Shown one piece after another: positions 54,466 to 64,000 of a stretch of DNA of 64,000 nucleotides; the first letter of the stretch is position 1; the number at the start of each line of letters is the position of its first letter. Under the pieces are notes generated by a model. It worked only from the letters and a program-made list of their open reading frames with translations, had not been told where the DNA came from and searched no databases. The DNA comes from Silene conica (lineage: Eukaryota; Streptophyta; Magnoliopsida; Caryophyllales; Caryophyllaceae), in NCBI GenBank assembly GCA_029255685.2, contig CM055318.2, positions 10,297,001-10,361,000 of the forward strand, in the 5' to 3' direction. A program made the position numbers and the translations under genes.

Positions 54466-56760
54466 CTCACCGGTTTGGAGGAATAGGCTGATGTCGTGTG
54501 TCTCAACCGTGTCTCAGTCTTTTCTTATCAATGGCCGAGCCTCTGGGGATGTCAGACCGAGTCGGGGTCTTCGTCAAGGAGACCCCATATCGCCATATCT
54601 TTTCCTTTTTTGTGCTGACGCGTTTTCCCACTTATTGAATGAGGCAGTGAGAACGGGTAGACTCCACGGTGTGCAAGCGTGTAGGGGAGCACCTCGGATT
54701 TCCCATCTCTTTTTTGCGGACGATAGTATACTCTTTGCTAGAGAAAATCTACGAGAATGCTCAACTATTGCTGACGTAATCAGTACCTATGAGAGAGCTT
54801 CTGGGCAGAAAATTAACTATACCAAATCTGAAGTTGTTTTTAGCAAACGAGTTCCTATTGCTGCAAGAGAGAGCCTTCTGGGTTTGTTGGGAGTGAGGGA
54901 GGTTGAGCGACATGATAAGTACTTGGGGCTGCCCACTATCATTGGGAAATCCAAAAAAAACGATTTTTTCGACTCTTAAGGAACGGATATGGAAGAAGGT
55001 GCAAGGATGGAAGGAAAAGCTGCTCTCGATGCCGGGAAAGGAAGTTCTCTTAAAAGCGGTAGTTCAAGCTATCCCCACATATATGATGAGTCTTTTTTCT
55101 ATTCCCGAAGGTTTAATTGATGAGATACATTCCATTATGGCGAAGTTTTGGTGGGGGTAAACGGAGAGTAAAAGAAGGGTCCATTGGTGGCGGTGGGACA
55201 GATTGTGCGCGGCGAAGAAGGAAGGAGGAATGGGTTTTCGCGACCTCAAGATTTTTAATCAAGCGCTCTTAGCAAAACAAGTTTGGCGTATGGCTATTAA
55301 TCCAGGGTCTCTTGTCGGTAGGGTCATGAAGGCGCGCTATTTCAAACACTGTTCTATTTTGGAATCTCATAGGGGTCACGACCCGAGTTACGCGTGGAGG
55401 AGTATATGGGGAGCGAAATCGGTGCGTCTTGATGGCTTATGTTGGAGGGTGGGTGATGGAAAAACAGTGAGGGTTTGGGAGGATAAATGGCTGCCAAATG
55501 AGCGGGGGGACGAGTACCGAGTGTTAATCTGGAGGCTGACCCGAACATGTGTGTGGAGGAGCTGATTGACGCGGACAGGGGGGAGTGGAAGGTGGACAGA
55601 GTGTGTGAATTGTTTCTCCCCGAGGAGGTGGCACAAATTCTGGCTATTCCGTTGTGTAGGGACGCGGGGGAGGACAAACTCTTTTGGGGGCTGACGAGGA
55701 ACGGGGATTATTCCGTTAAGACGGGGTACTGGTTAGGGAGGAGTGTTGTAGGGATGGCGCGGGGAGCGGAGGTTCAAGGAGTACGGGAGGAGGTCTGGCA
55801 AATTATTTGGAAGCTCAAAGTTCCACCAAAACTCATACATTTTCTTTGGAGAGCTTGTACCGGTATGCTTGCGGTCAAGGAAAATTTGTTCCGTAGACAC
55901 TGCTGCAATGATGCGATGTGCCCGTTCTGTGAAGCTCAGGCCTAGAATGTTTATCATGCGCTTTACGGGTGTGCGTGGACTCGCCCTTACTGGGTCGATT
56001 GTGGGTTGGATGATGAGCTCGGGGTGGTGCCTGCCACGAGTTTTGCGAGTTGGCTGATTGAGGCTCTTCGTGGAACAAGGAAGGAGGCTAGAAGTCGTTT
56101 CCTAGCTACTCTATGGGCTCTTTGGACGGTAAGGAATGATAGGTTGTTTGAAGAGGAGGCAAAGAACCCGGATGTTATCGTTATGGGTCTGGTTCGTATG
56201 GTCGAGGAGTATCAAGAATATGCGGAGAAGGGGACGTGTATTTCACAGGGGGAGTCAAACTGGATGATGGGCGCGCGAATGTGGACAGCACCTGCGGAGG
56301 GGGTGATAAAAATTAACTCGGATGCAGCGGTTTTTACGGAGGATGAAGTGGGACTCGGTGTTGTAGCTCGCAATGCAGGGGGGAGGTCGTTTTTGTAGCT
56401 GGGAAGCGGTGTCGGGCTAGATGGTCGGTTGAAATCGCAGAGGCAAAGGCGGTAGCATATGGTTTAGAGGTGGCAGGAAGACTAGGCATCTCGTGTTTGG
56501 CTTCGGAGACGGACTCGATCACTGTGGTAAGAGCGGTTGAAAGGCGCGAAGAATCCCGTAGTTTATTTGGTTTATGCATTAGTGAGATATGTAAGTTGCT
56601 GTTTCTTTACAATTTTAAAGGTATTAGTCATGTAAGGCGAGGGGGAAACATGGTTGTTCACTTGATTGCTAGATCGTGTACGGCAATAGGGGAGGAACGT
56701 ATCATTGTATCCGATTTTCCGGCCTCCGTCACTAGTTTGGCGGAGCTCGACTTAATATAA
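54466..56760 (+). pseudogene. LINE ORF2, 3' part: distal RT, zf-RVT and RNase H, degenerate
   Basis: RT resumes with GLRQGDPISPYLF and the catalytic FADDSILF, then breaks. A frameshift lies at an A run (54953-54960); a TAA at 55158-55160 follows FWWG; a second frameshift is near 55530; TAG stops are at 55943-55945 and 56396-56398, with another shift near 56390. A zf-RVT region with KVPPKLIHFLWR and CPFC lies around 55690-55935. The C-terminal RNase H is recognisable from INSDAA, AEAKAVAYGLE and SETDS, and ends at 56760. This level of decay contrasts with the clean proximal ORF, so part of the decay may predate or be independent of the nested insertion. Confidence 0.85.
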
Positions 56761-56799
56761 TCTGAAACCTCGTTTTCCATCAAAAAAATAAAAAAAAAT

Positions 56800-57062
56800 A
56801 GTAGCATACAAAATCTGAACTCAGCTTAATGGTGTAATTGTGCAAGTCGAGACACACTCTGCATAAATTATTAAAATAATATTAGAAATTGTATTATTAT
56901 CAAAAAATTCAACACAAAATGAAATTTACATCAAGTTGAAAATATTTGGGTTGAGTTAAGTTAGACCCCATGTGGGACGAGTAACTGCAAACCCATGTGG
57001 ATCAGGTCGGGTCAAGCGAGACACATATAAACGTGTCAAGTGAATATCCTATTTATCATATA
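56800..57062. other. AT-rich flank after the LINE tail
   Basis: No gene, repeat or terminal inverted repeat recognised. Confidence 0.5.
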
Positions 57063-57473
57063 TTCCCTCTCCGTCATTTTTCTACTCACACATTTGTTAA
57101 ATTAATTTCCTAATAAATGATTATTAATTCGTTTTTTTTTCCGTGTTAAATTAATTTACCAAGTTTGGACACTAAATTTGGGCATTTTTTTCACTGATTT
57201 AAAACATGTACGAGTGGCAGATGTGTCCATTATTGGCACATGTTTTAACCTATTATCATTATCAAATAAATAAAATAATCATGTTTTTTTGTTTAATATA
57301 TTTTAAATATTAATCATAATATCAATATTCTAAAAAATATATCCATGCAATTTTTGCACAGGTTGAAAACTAGTTATGTTAATTATCCATTAAAGATATT
57401 CTTAAAATAGAAATGTAAACAATTAATTAAGATACGAAAAAATTAAGTAAACAAATAATCGGGACAGAGAGAG
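57063..57473. mobile_element. Stowaway-like MITE, probably with an internal insertion
   Basis: TA at 57061-57062 and 57474-57475 flank imperfect ends: TTCCCTCTCCGTCATTTTT on the left, and on the right the reverse complement of CTCTCTCTGTCCCGATTATTTG. Stowaway elements are usually shorter; 411 bp suggests an insertion inside. A Helitron-like 3' end (CTAG at 57370-57373 preceded by a TGCAA-TTGCA stem) lies within. Confidence 0.5.
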
Positions 57474-57665
57474 TATATGTTTTTCCATTGTGTACATAAA
57501 GCAATTATTGAACTTATACATAAAAAATATTGAAACTATTGAAGAAACAAAGACATATAGCTCATCCTTTTCAGTTTGGTGCATCTGAACTTCTTTATTT
57601 CTCAACGATGTATAATATTTTTTTGTGAATTAAAGAAGCATTAAGGGTTTCATATTTAAATCATA

Positions 57666-57757
57666 CTATCCTTCGTTTTTATATAATGTACCCATTTGTT
57701 GAATATATGAGTGTAGTATTTTAATAAAATTGATACATTATATAAAAATGGAGGAAG
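57666..57757. mobile_element. Short Stowaway-like MITE (92 bp)
   Basis: TA duplications at 57664-57665 and 57758-57759. The arms CTATCCTTCGTTTTTATATAATGTA and CTTCCTCCATTTTTATATAATGTA (right arm reverse-complemented) make a near-perfect hairpin. Confidence 0.65.
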
Positions 57758-57880
57758 TACTACATAATATGGTAACCAAAGGAAATATGTTTACGTGATT
57801 TTCACGCTAAAGAGACTGACTTAAGTAAATGAAAATGCTGAAGTGTTAAATTATGATCCCCTTATTATAAAAGAATAACA

Positions 57881-58047
57881 TTTCAAGTAATCTGATTGGC
57901 TGAATTCTTTTTATATATAAAATAACCCACGTTCTTCAGTTCGATTAATTACTCTCTCAATTTCAAGCAATTTAATTGGCTGAAACTTTTTTTCTTTAAA
58001 AAAAAAAAGCAACTCACGTTCCACCCAAGATTTAATTACTCTCTCCT
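57881..58047. repeat. Two-unit diverged tandem duplication
   Basis: Units 57881-57960 and 57961-58047 both start TTTCAAG-AAT and share ATTGGCTGAA, ACTCACGTT or ACCCACGTT, and TTAATTACTCTCTC. Confidence 0.7.
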
Positions 58048-58712
58048 ACATTATTTCTCTCCAATTTATTTTAAATTTAGTTGTTTAATCATGTTGTCGA
58101 ATTATATTATAATTCCTATAGCATATTGTAAATGATATAATGATACAATTACAAATTACAAATTACAAATAATAATTACATGTCAAACAAATTAATTACA
58201 ACCAAGAATACAAATAAACAAAATTTCCATTCTCTTTGTACCTGCATCAAAGATACACAAAACAAGTATTAAATATTAAATACCATCAAACCAAATACGG
58301 TATTAGGGTAAATCAAAATTTTTAGTTTTCGAATTTAACTAATTTGGTTAGATATATAAGTTTCTTATATATATACAAGTTTTTTTGTATATAATTTTTG
58401 TACTGTATATATAAGTTTATGTACTTTATTAATTTATTTAATTATTTATTTTAAATCAGATTTTTGTATTTTCTGAATTAAACATTAAAATTATCAAACC
58501 ATATAATATATTAGGGTAAATAAAAAAAATAAAAGATGACGGTCTGAGCTAATGAAATTGTATTTTAGTTTTGTAAATTTTGATTGAGGATATATATGAT
58601 TGTGAAAAGTGTGTAGATTGAAAAAAATTGGTTCACATAATTTTCGTAATTTTTTATATACAAATTATTTTTGTAAAAAGTAATGGAATGATCCAAATCT
58701 CTTACTCTGGTA
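58048..58712. other. AT-rich sequence, nothing recognised
   Basis: Simple ATTACAA repeats near 58140-58170; otherwise no feature seen. Confidence 0.5.
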
Positions 58713-58967
58713 CTCCCTTTTATCCGAATTATATATTTCTATTTTGTACACACAAGTGAACTTTTAATTTCAATTTTCTCTTAATATATGTGAGAAACTA
58801 TATTCATGTGTAGTCTTGTTTGATTCGTCTTTACGGATACATTACAAATATATATCTTTATAAATTTTTCAAATACGTAACTAAAAATATTCACACGTAA
58901 AACGTGCGTTGACAAATGACTCAGACGTGATAAAACAAACATATCATTTTGATAAAAATGAATGGAG
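58713..58967 (-). mobile_element. Degenerate Stowaway-like MITE, inverted copy of 59597-59854
   Basis: TA at 58711-58712 and 58968-58969. Internal stretches such as GATTCGTCTTTACGGA and GTAAAACGTGCGTTGACAAA are reverse complements of the better-preserved copy at 59597-59854. The terminal repeats have decayed. Confidence 0.65.
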
Positions 58968-59154
58968 TAGTTCGTAAATCGTACTAATCTACTACTCCGT
59001 ATGTTGTTTCATGTGTTCCAACTTCCAAGGTCCCTCTCGTAATGCCCATTTCTAAAAAGTACTCGACAACAAATGTGGAGGAAAAAATTGCAATGGGATG
59101 AATATTGAATAACATCACAAATTCTTATTGAATATGGGCAGCCGGGCACTATTA

Positions 59155-60206
59155 TAGGCGGAACTAGCCTATAGGCTATAGCTTATAAGAGTTTAGGAAT
59201 AAATACAATATTTAATTTGTTGTTAATATGTACACGTTATTACTGTAGCGTTTTTGGTTGTCGGGATTGTCATAAGAATTTTGCATGTTAGAATGTCACG
59301 TGTTCGACTTCTACATTGAGCATTTTTTTTCTTTTTAAAATATGGTGCATTTTAACTAAACAATATCGTCACTTACGTGTCATAGAAATCAAGATTGTTT
59401 AAATTGTAGACCGGTATATAAATTTCATGTTGATAAAAATTTAAATCAATATTACTTTCATATTTTCATATATGATGTCTTTTTTTTCGAGATAAATATA
59501 TATTTGACTTTAATTTTACAGAAATATATAAGTCGGAAAATTAGATAATTATATACAGAAATTCAGTTACAACAAGCGATCTTACAAAAACATATACTTC
59601 CTCCGTTCGAATCCACACTGCATGTTTGCTTTTTCACGTTTGTCAACGCACATTTTACATGTTAAATATCTTTAACTACGTAGTTGCAAAAATTATAAAA
59701 GTTAGATATTTTCAATGTACTCGTAAAGACGAATCAAACAAGACCCCACATGAATATGTTCTCTCTTACGTATTAGGAGAAAATTGAGATTAAATGTTCA
59801 CCTGTGAATAGTGTACAAAATAGAAACATGTAGTGTGGATTCGAACGGAAGAAGTAGTTTTTTTTATGAAAGAGATAAGTATTTTTGGCAATTTTAAAAT
59901 ATTTAGTAATTAAAATATCTTTTAATTTGGGAAATGTGTTAATTTTTTTTAAAGTACTCCTTTTACATCATTTTTTGTAGCATGTATTATTGGATGGTTG
60001 AACGTAACAAAAAATTCTTGTCAATCGGGAAATACTTCTATTCAAATAAATAAATATTTTGCTCATAGACGGAATTGATTACATTATCATTTTGACCAAT
60101 AATATAACTCAAATAGTGGTTTCAAAAAATTTTGTAACAAAAAAAAATTATTTGTACGTTAGTTAAATTCAGCCCTATATATTCTCAAATCCTGGCTCCG
60201 CCCCTG
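59155..60206. mobile_element. hAT-like non-autonomous DNA transposon with nested MITE
   Basis: The ends TAGGCGGAACTAGCC and (reverse complement of the right end) CAGGGGCGGAGCCAGGA resemble hAT-type termini. The flanking 8-mers CACTATTA (59147-59154) and CACTATCT (60207-60214) match at six of eight positions, fitting an aged 8-bp target duplication. No ORF. Part of its length is the Stowaway copy at 59597-59854. Confidence 0.55.
59597..59854 (+). mobile_element. Stowaway-like MITE (258 bp), well preserved
   Basis: TA duplications at 59595-59596 and 59855-59856. The termini CTTCCTCCGTTCGAATCCAC and its reverse complement at the right end give a terminal inverted repeat of more than 25 bp with few mismatches. 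No coding capacity. Confidence 0.85.
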
Positions 60207-60990
60207 CACTATCTGTTACAAGCTTAAGATGAATAGTGTCCCACTTATATAATGCTCCACTTTCTCCCACTTGCATGTCCACTTGTATTTTTGTGAAAGT
60301 AAAGTATACGTCTTCAACTTGTGACTTTTTGAAATAACCCATATATTTATTGAATAAAGGCTCTATGCGTCACAAGTATAAGTGGAAATTAAATATACTC
60401 TGTATATGACTTGCCTCTCACTTGTTATATATTGTGAGAAACGATGACGTCCGCCTTGGGTGAGACTAGTTGAATTGGATGAATAAATACGTGAATTAAT
60501 TGTAGAATAATTCAAATTCAAATCTTATCTATTACAAGAACATTTAATGAATTTATCCGTCGCAAGCTTGTGACGGATACTGTTTACTCTCACAAAATAT
60601 CCACATTTTCTCTCTCTCTAACACTATTCATGTGGTCCCTTTCTCCACTAACTCATTTTCTATCCATTTTACCTCACAAAATATCCGTCACAAATGGTGA
60701 CCCGTCGCAAAGAAGACTTACTATTATGAATTTTGGTGAAGTCACCTATTAATCCATCATTTTTTTTAATTCAATTATAGTGGGACCCGTATTGTTGTTT
60801 ACTTAATTAATTATCGAATAAATGTTTGCGTTTCATTAGTTGTGTTATTATTACGTACTAATTTTGATTTATTTCGTAAATAATAATTTATACGTAAACG
60901 ATTATATTTATAACGTTTAACTTATATATTATATATTAAAATATATTGTCGATGTCGACAATTTTCACGACAGTACTAAATAAATAACAA
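60207..60990. other. AT-rich region with a possible MITE remnant
   Basis: Around 60555-60715 the motif ATCCGTC(G/A)CAA...TTGTGACGGAT appears on both sides of a CT-rich stretch. This may be an old DNA-transposon remnant, but no clear ends or target duplication were found. Confidence 0.3.
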
Positions 60991-62948
60991 CTAGTTTTGT
61001 GACCCGTGAAATTCACGGGATATTCAGTAAGCAATGTGATATTTTAGTAATTTGATTTCATAATATACTACGATCAACTTAACTTACGGTTTTCAAGTTC
61101 TAAGAGGTAACTATATAAAGCCAATTAGTCTTTTATACAACAATTTAACAAAAATTAAAGTGATATATAGTAGATATTAAGACATCCCTGCCAAAACTAA
61201 AGTAAATCAATATAAGCTAAAATAACTAATAATATAGGTATTCATATAATAAAATTATAAAAAAATTATACACACGATTAGAAATGTTTTGACACGATTA
61301 AAAATTATACACACGATTAAAAATTAACAAACAAAAATCCCAAAATAAAGCACCCTCACCAATTATATATATTAAAACTTCAACAACAATTATGAAAATA
61401 ACATAAAACACACGATTAGAAATGTTTTGACAAAACTAATATATCATGATCCCCATAAAATTGAAGCTAACAATACATTCCAAATAAATTGTGGAACTAA
61501 AAATTTTAAAGCAGCAACTTGAACAACAATTGGATCATTAATGTTGAATACTTCGTCTATTAATCGATCTTATACAAAAATGTGAATAGAGTTATAGGAA
61601 ATATCAGTGACACATACCATTTTACTAACAATAGAGATAAAAAAAATGTTTTTTTCTTACAAGTTTACCTTTTATCAAAAATATATAAACAATTGAGGAT
61701 GCGTTTTATAGCTATTAAATATATTTTATTATTATTATTATTATTATTATCAAATTTAATATAGGCATAAAACATATCAAGATTCATGACTTTTGAACAT
61801 CCTTTTTTCCATTATTATGAAGTTTAATATAAACATATATGGAAAAATGTGATATGACATATAAAAGGTGTGTTTATTATTTTACAAAATTTCCTTTGCA
61901 TGAAAGTGGTTTAAGAAGTTATTTTATGTAATTAAAAATATGGTATATGGATGATAATAGATGTTTTGGTTTGTCTTTTAATTATATTAATAGATAGATA
62001 ATAATAGTGGTTTTATAATCCAAATTATTAGACTTTTTATTACTACATATAGGACTCTTTAGCTACTATATTTATGGTTAACGAAGAATACGGATGGAAA
62101 ATTGTAAGATTTAAATACAGAGAGTAAAGTCGTAATTTATTTTTATAAAATTTAAATGATGATCTTATGGTTTCCACCAAAAAAATGCTAGTCAACCTTA
62201 TAAAGAGTTTTAATAAATAGCTCTACAATAATTTTAATATTAACCAATATAAATTAATAAAATTTAATTATGATAATCCTTTGTGGCAAAAAATTAAATG
62301 TTGTTAAGTTGCCTTTTAATTATATAGTATAAATATAGATAGAAGAATATTAATCAACTTATTAACATATTATATTAAAAAATTAATTAAATAGGAAAAA
62401 CTTTTAATTAATTAATTTGGTGGTTATTAAGAATTTTGAAGAGTTTTAATCAATTTAATACTATTTAATTAGATAGTAAATGTGTCAATAAAGATGGCGG
62501 GTGTTAAGTAATATGAAAAATTTTAATTAATTATTAACATGTTTTACTACAAAAAATTACAATTAAAATTTTAATTTTAATTATGAATTATGAAATTATT
62601 TAACATGTTTTATTACAAAAAGTTTCAATTAAAATATCATTATAAATTATGAAATTTTGATATAAATTTGTAAGAGTTATATAGATTATGGAAAAAAATA
62701 TATATTTAATAATAATAATAATATCCATTAATATTATAAATAAGTGAATTAAATTAATTTATAGATAAATAATTTAGATCAATGTCATGTAATAATAAAT
62801 TGTTAATCTATGTCACATTAATTTTCCATGTCACATTAAAAATATGTCACGTCACAATTAAATATGTCATGTCACATTAAAACCCTTTTAATTAAATTTT
62901 ATAAACTAAATATGTCATGTCCGCAACTCCAATTTTATTCTATGAGAA
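60991..62948 (-). mobile_element. Candidate non-autonomous Helitron
   Basis: On the minus strand the 3' end is CTAG (60994-60991) followed by T. It is preceded by the hairpin CCCGTGAATTTCACGGG (61019-61003) at an 8-nt spacing, which is the Helitron 3' signature. A plausible 5' end on the minus strand is TCTCATAGAATAAAATTGG from 62948, which resembles plant Helitron 5' ends, but the base before it is T rather than the expected A. There is no Rep/helicase ORF. The 5' limit is uncertain. Confidence 0.45.
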
Positions 62949-64000
62949 ATAAAACTGATTTATAAAAAAACAATACATTCCAAATAAAACATACATTTGA
63001 AAGTTTATGAAATACTATTTTTTTTGTTATGATACTCCGTAGTATTGAGTGGAGTGGAGTGGATGGAGAATTTGTTTAAGCAATTCTAGTATTTTCCTTC
63101 TCCGCATCGTCTTGTTGATCTCATGAACCATCCCTACAAAAAACATTGATTATTAATAACGGCCAAAATGGTGCAATTTGATTTATGTAATATTAACCTT
63201 ATCTTTATTTATTTAAGTTTTCTCTTAAATAACGAAAGAAAGAGGACATTGAGTTATAAAAAATATAAGAATATTTACCTTTAAATATGAGAATACCACA
63301 AATCTTGATAACTCCTAAATGAGAACTAAACAACACTTAAAATAGGAAATTTAAAAATAAATAAATAATTAATTAATTTAAAATCTTAATACAATTACCG
63401 TACATTAATATACTTACCTTTATTTTGACACAATTATAAGAAAAATGATTGAGACACACAATTTTATTGGCGATGAGAGTAAAAAATAATAAAATATTTT
63501 GGCTTGAGTTTTGATTCACAAATGTTGTAAACCTTCCAAAATTTATAGCCAATTGAAGATGTGTTTTATGACTTTCATCTTTTTATATTATTATCAAATT
63601 TAATATATACATAAATATGTAGTAAAGATTTATGACTATTGAGCCTTATTTTTCATTATTAATTAGCAAATTTAATTTATAAATAAATATGGATCAAGGA
63701 AACATGAAATGTGAAAGGTTTGCTTTAATATACATAACTATGTACTATAACTTTATTACTTTTGAGCATTATATTTCATTATTAATAAGTTATAAAATCA
63801 AAGACTGTAAATTTTTATTTCAAGTTTAACCTATTATAGTTTTTAAAATTAAAAGGCTAATATTTAATGTTAAGTATGTTATTATTTGCCCTTAATATTT
63901 ACAATTTTTTATTTTTTATAAATGGCATAAATATTAGAATTATATGTATTTATTTGTTGCTTAAAATATTCTAACAATAAACATCTATATTTTAAATTTT
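62949..64000. other. AT-rich sequence containing a diverged copy of part of the candidate Helitron
   Basis: 63480-63740 is similar to 61630-61900: both have ATGTGTTTTATGACTTTCA- or ATGCGTTTTATAGCTATTA-type text, then TATTATTATCAAATTTAATATA and a TTCATGACTTTTGAACAT- or TTTATGACTATTGAGCC-type stretch. No gene seen. Confidence 0.5.

Larger units (their letters stand above)
43173..56799 (+). mobile_element. L1-type LINE, split by a nested LTR retrotransposon
   Basis: LINE sequence occupies 43173-45191 and resumes at 54466 (after the target duplication), ending in an A-rich tail at 56781-56799. Endonuclease, RT, zf-RVT and RNase H coding regions appear in the order usual for plant L1 elements. 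The 5' part with ORF1 is missing; it presumably lies beyond the Athila array, which abuts the LINE at 43172/43173. Multiple frame breaks show it is old. Confidence 0.88.

Noticed and set aside
55354..56579. Minus-strand frames antisense to the LINE 3' half
   Set aside because: Shadows of the decayed zf-RVT/RNase H coding region.
57423..61764. 60-codon frames at 57423, 60570 and 61582
   Set aside because: In AT-rich transposon debris; no motif, no codon bias, and lengths expected by chance.

Overview
The window is intergenic DNA from a plant nuclear genome, most likely a eudicot. It consists almost entirely of nested transposable elements. The evidence is plant-type Ty3/gypsy polyproteins of the Athila lineage, primer binding sites complementary to plant tRNA-Asp, a plant L1-type LINE with a zf-RVT and a C-terminal RNase H region, a CACTA (En/Spm) element with a spliced Ptta/En/Spm-type gene, and Stowaway, hAT-like and Helitron-like termini. 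I see no host gene, rRNA or tRNA gene. The species cannot be fixed from sequence alone.

Positions 1-43172 are a head-to-tail tandem array of one Athila-type retrotransposon in which neighbours share a single LTR: internal A (partial) - LTR1 - internal B - LTR2 - internal C - LTR3 - internal D - LTR4. The period is 11.14-11.16 kb. Each unit has LTR, tRNA-Asp PBS, gag-protease-RT-RNase H-integrase in one frame, a GC-hairpin spacer with a 76-codon upstream ORF, a 517-aa post-pol ORF, a 1.5-kb untranslated region with two copies of a polypurine block, and the next LTR. All four gag-pol genes carry breaks; B is least damaged (one stop). Variants alternate A/C versus B/D, and several disabling mutations are shared, so the array probably grew by DNA-level recombination rather than by repeated retrotransposition.

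Positions 43173-56799 are an old LINE cut by later insertions. The Athila array abuts its 5' part. A non-autonomous, minus-strand LTR retrotransposon (45192-54460, target duplication GGGTT) splits its reverse transcriptase. That element has the same PBS type and the same duplicated polypurine block as the array, but carries only one ORF, related to the array's post-pol ORF, sitting where gag should be. A 3.7-kb CACTA element (46009-49697, target duplication AAA) then landed in its left LTR about 26 nt downstream of the start of the TATA box. The order of events is LINE, then LTR element, then CACTA.

Positions 56800-64000 are AT-rich and without coding potential. They hold small non-autonomous DNA transposons: several Stowaway-like MITEs, one of them nested in a hAT-like element, and a candidate non-autonomous Helitron.
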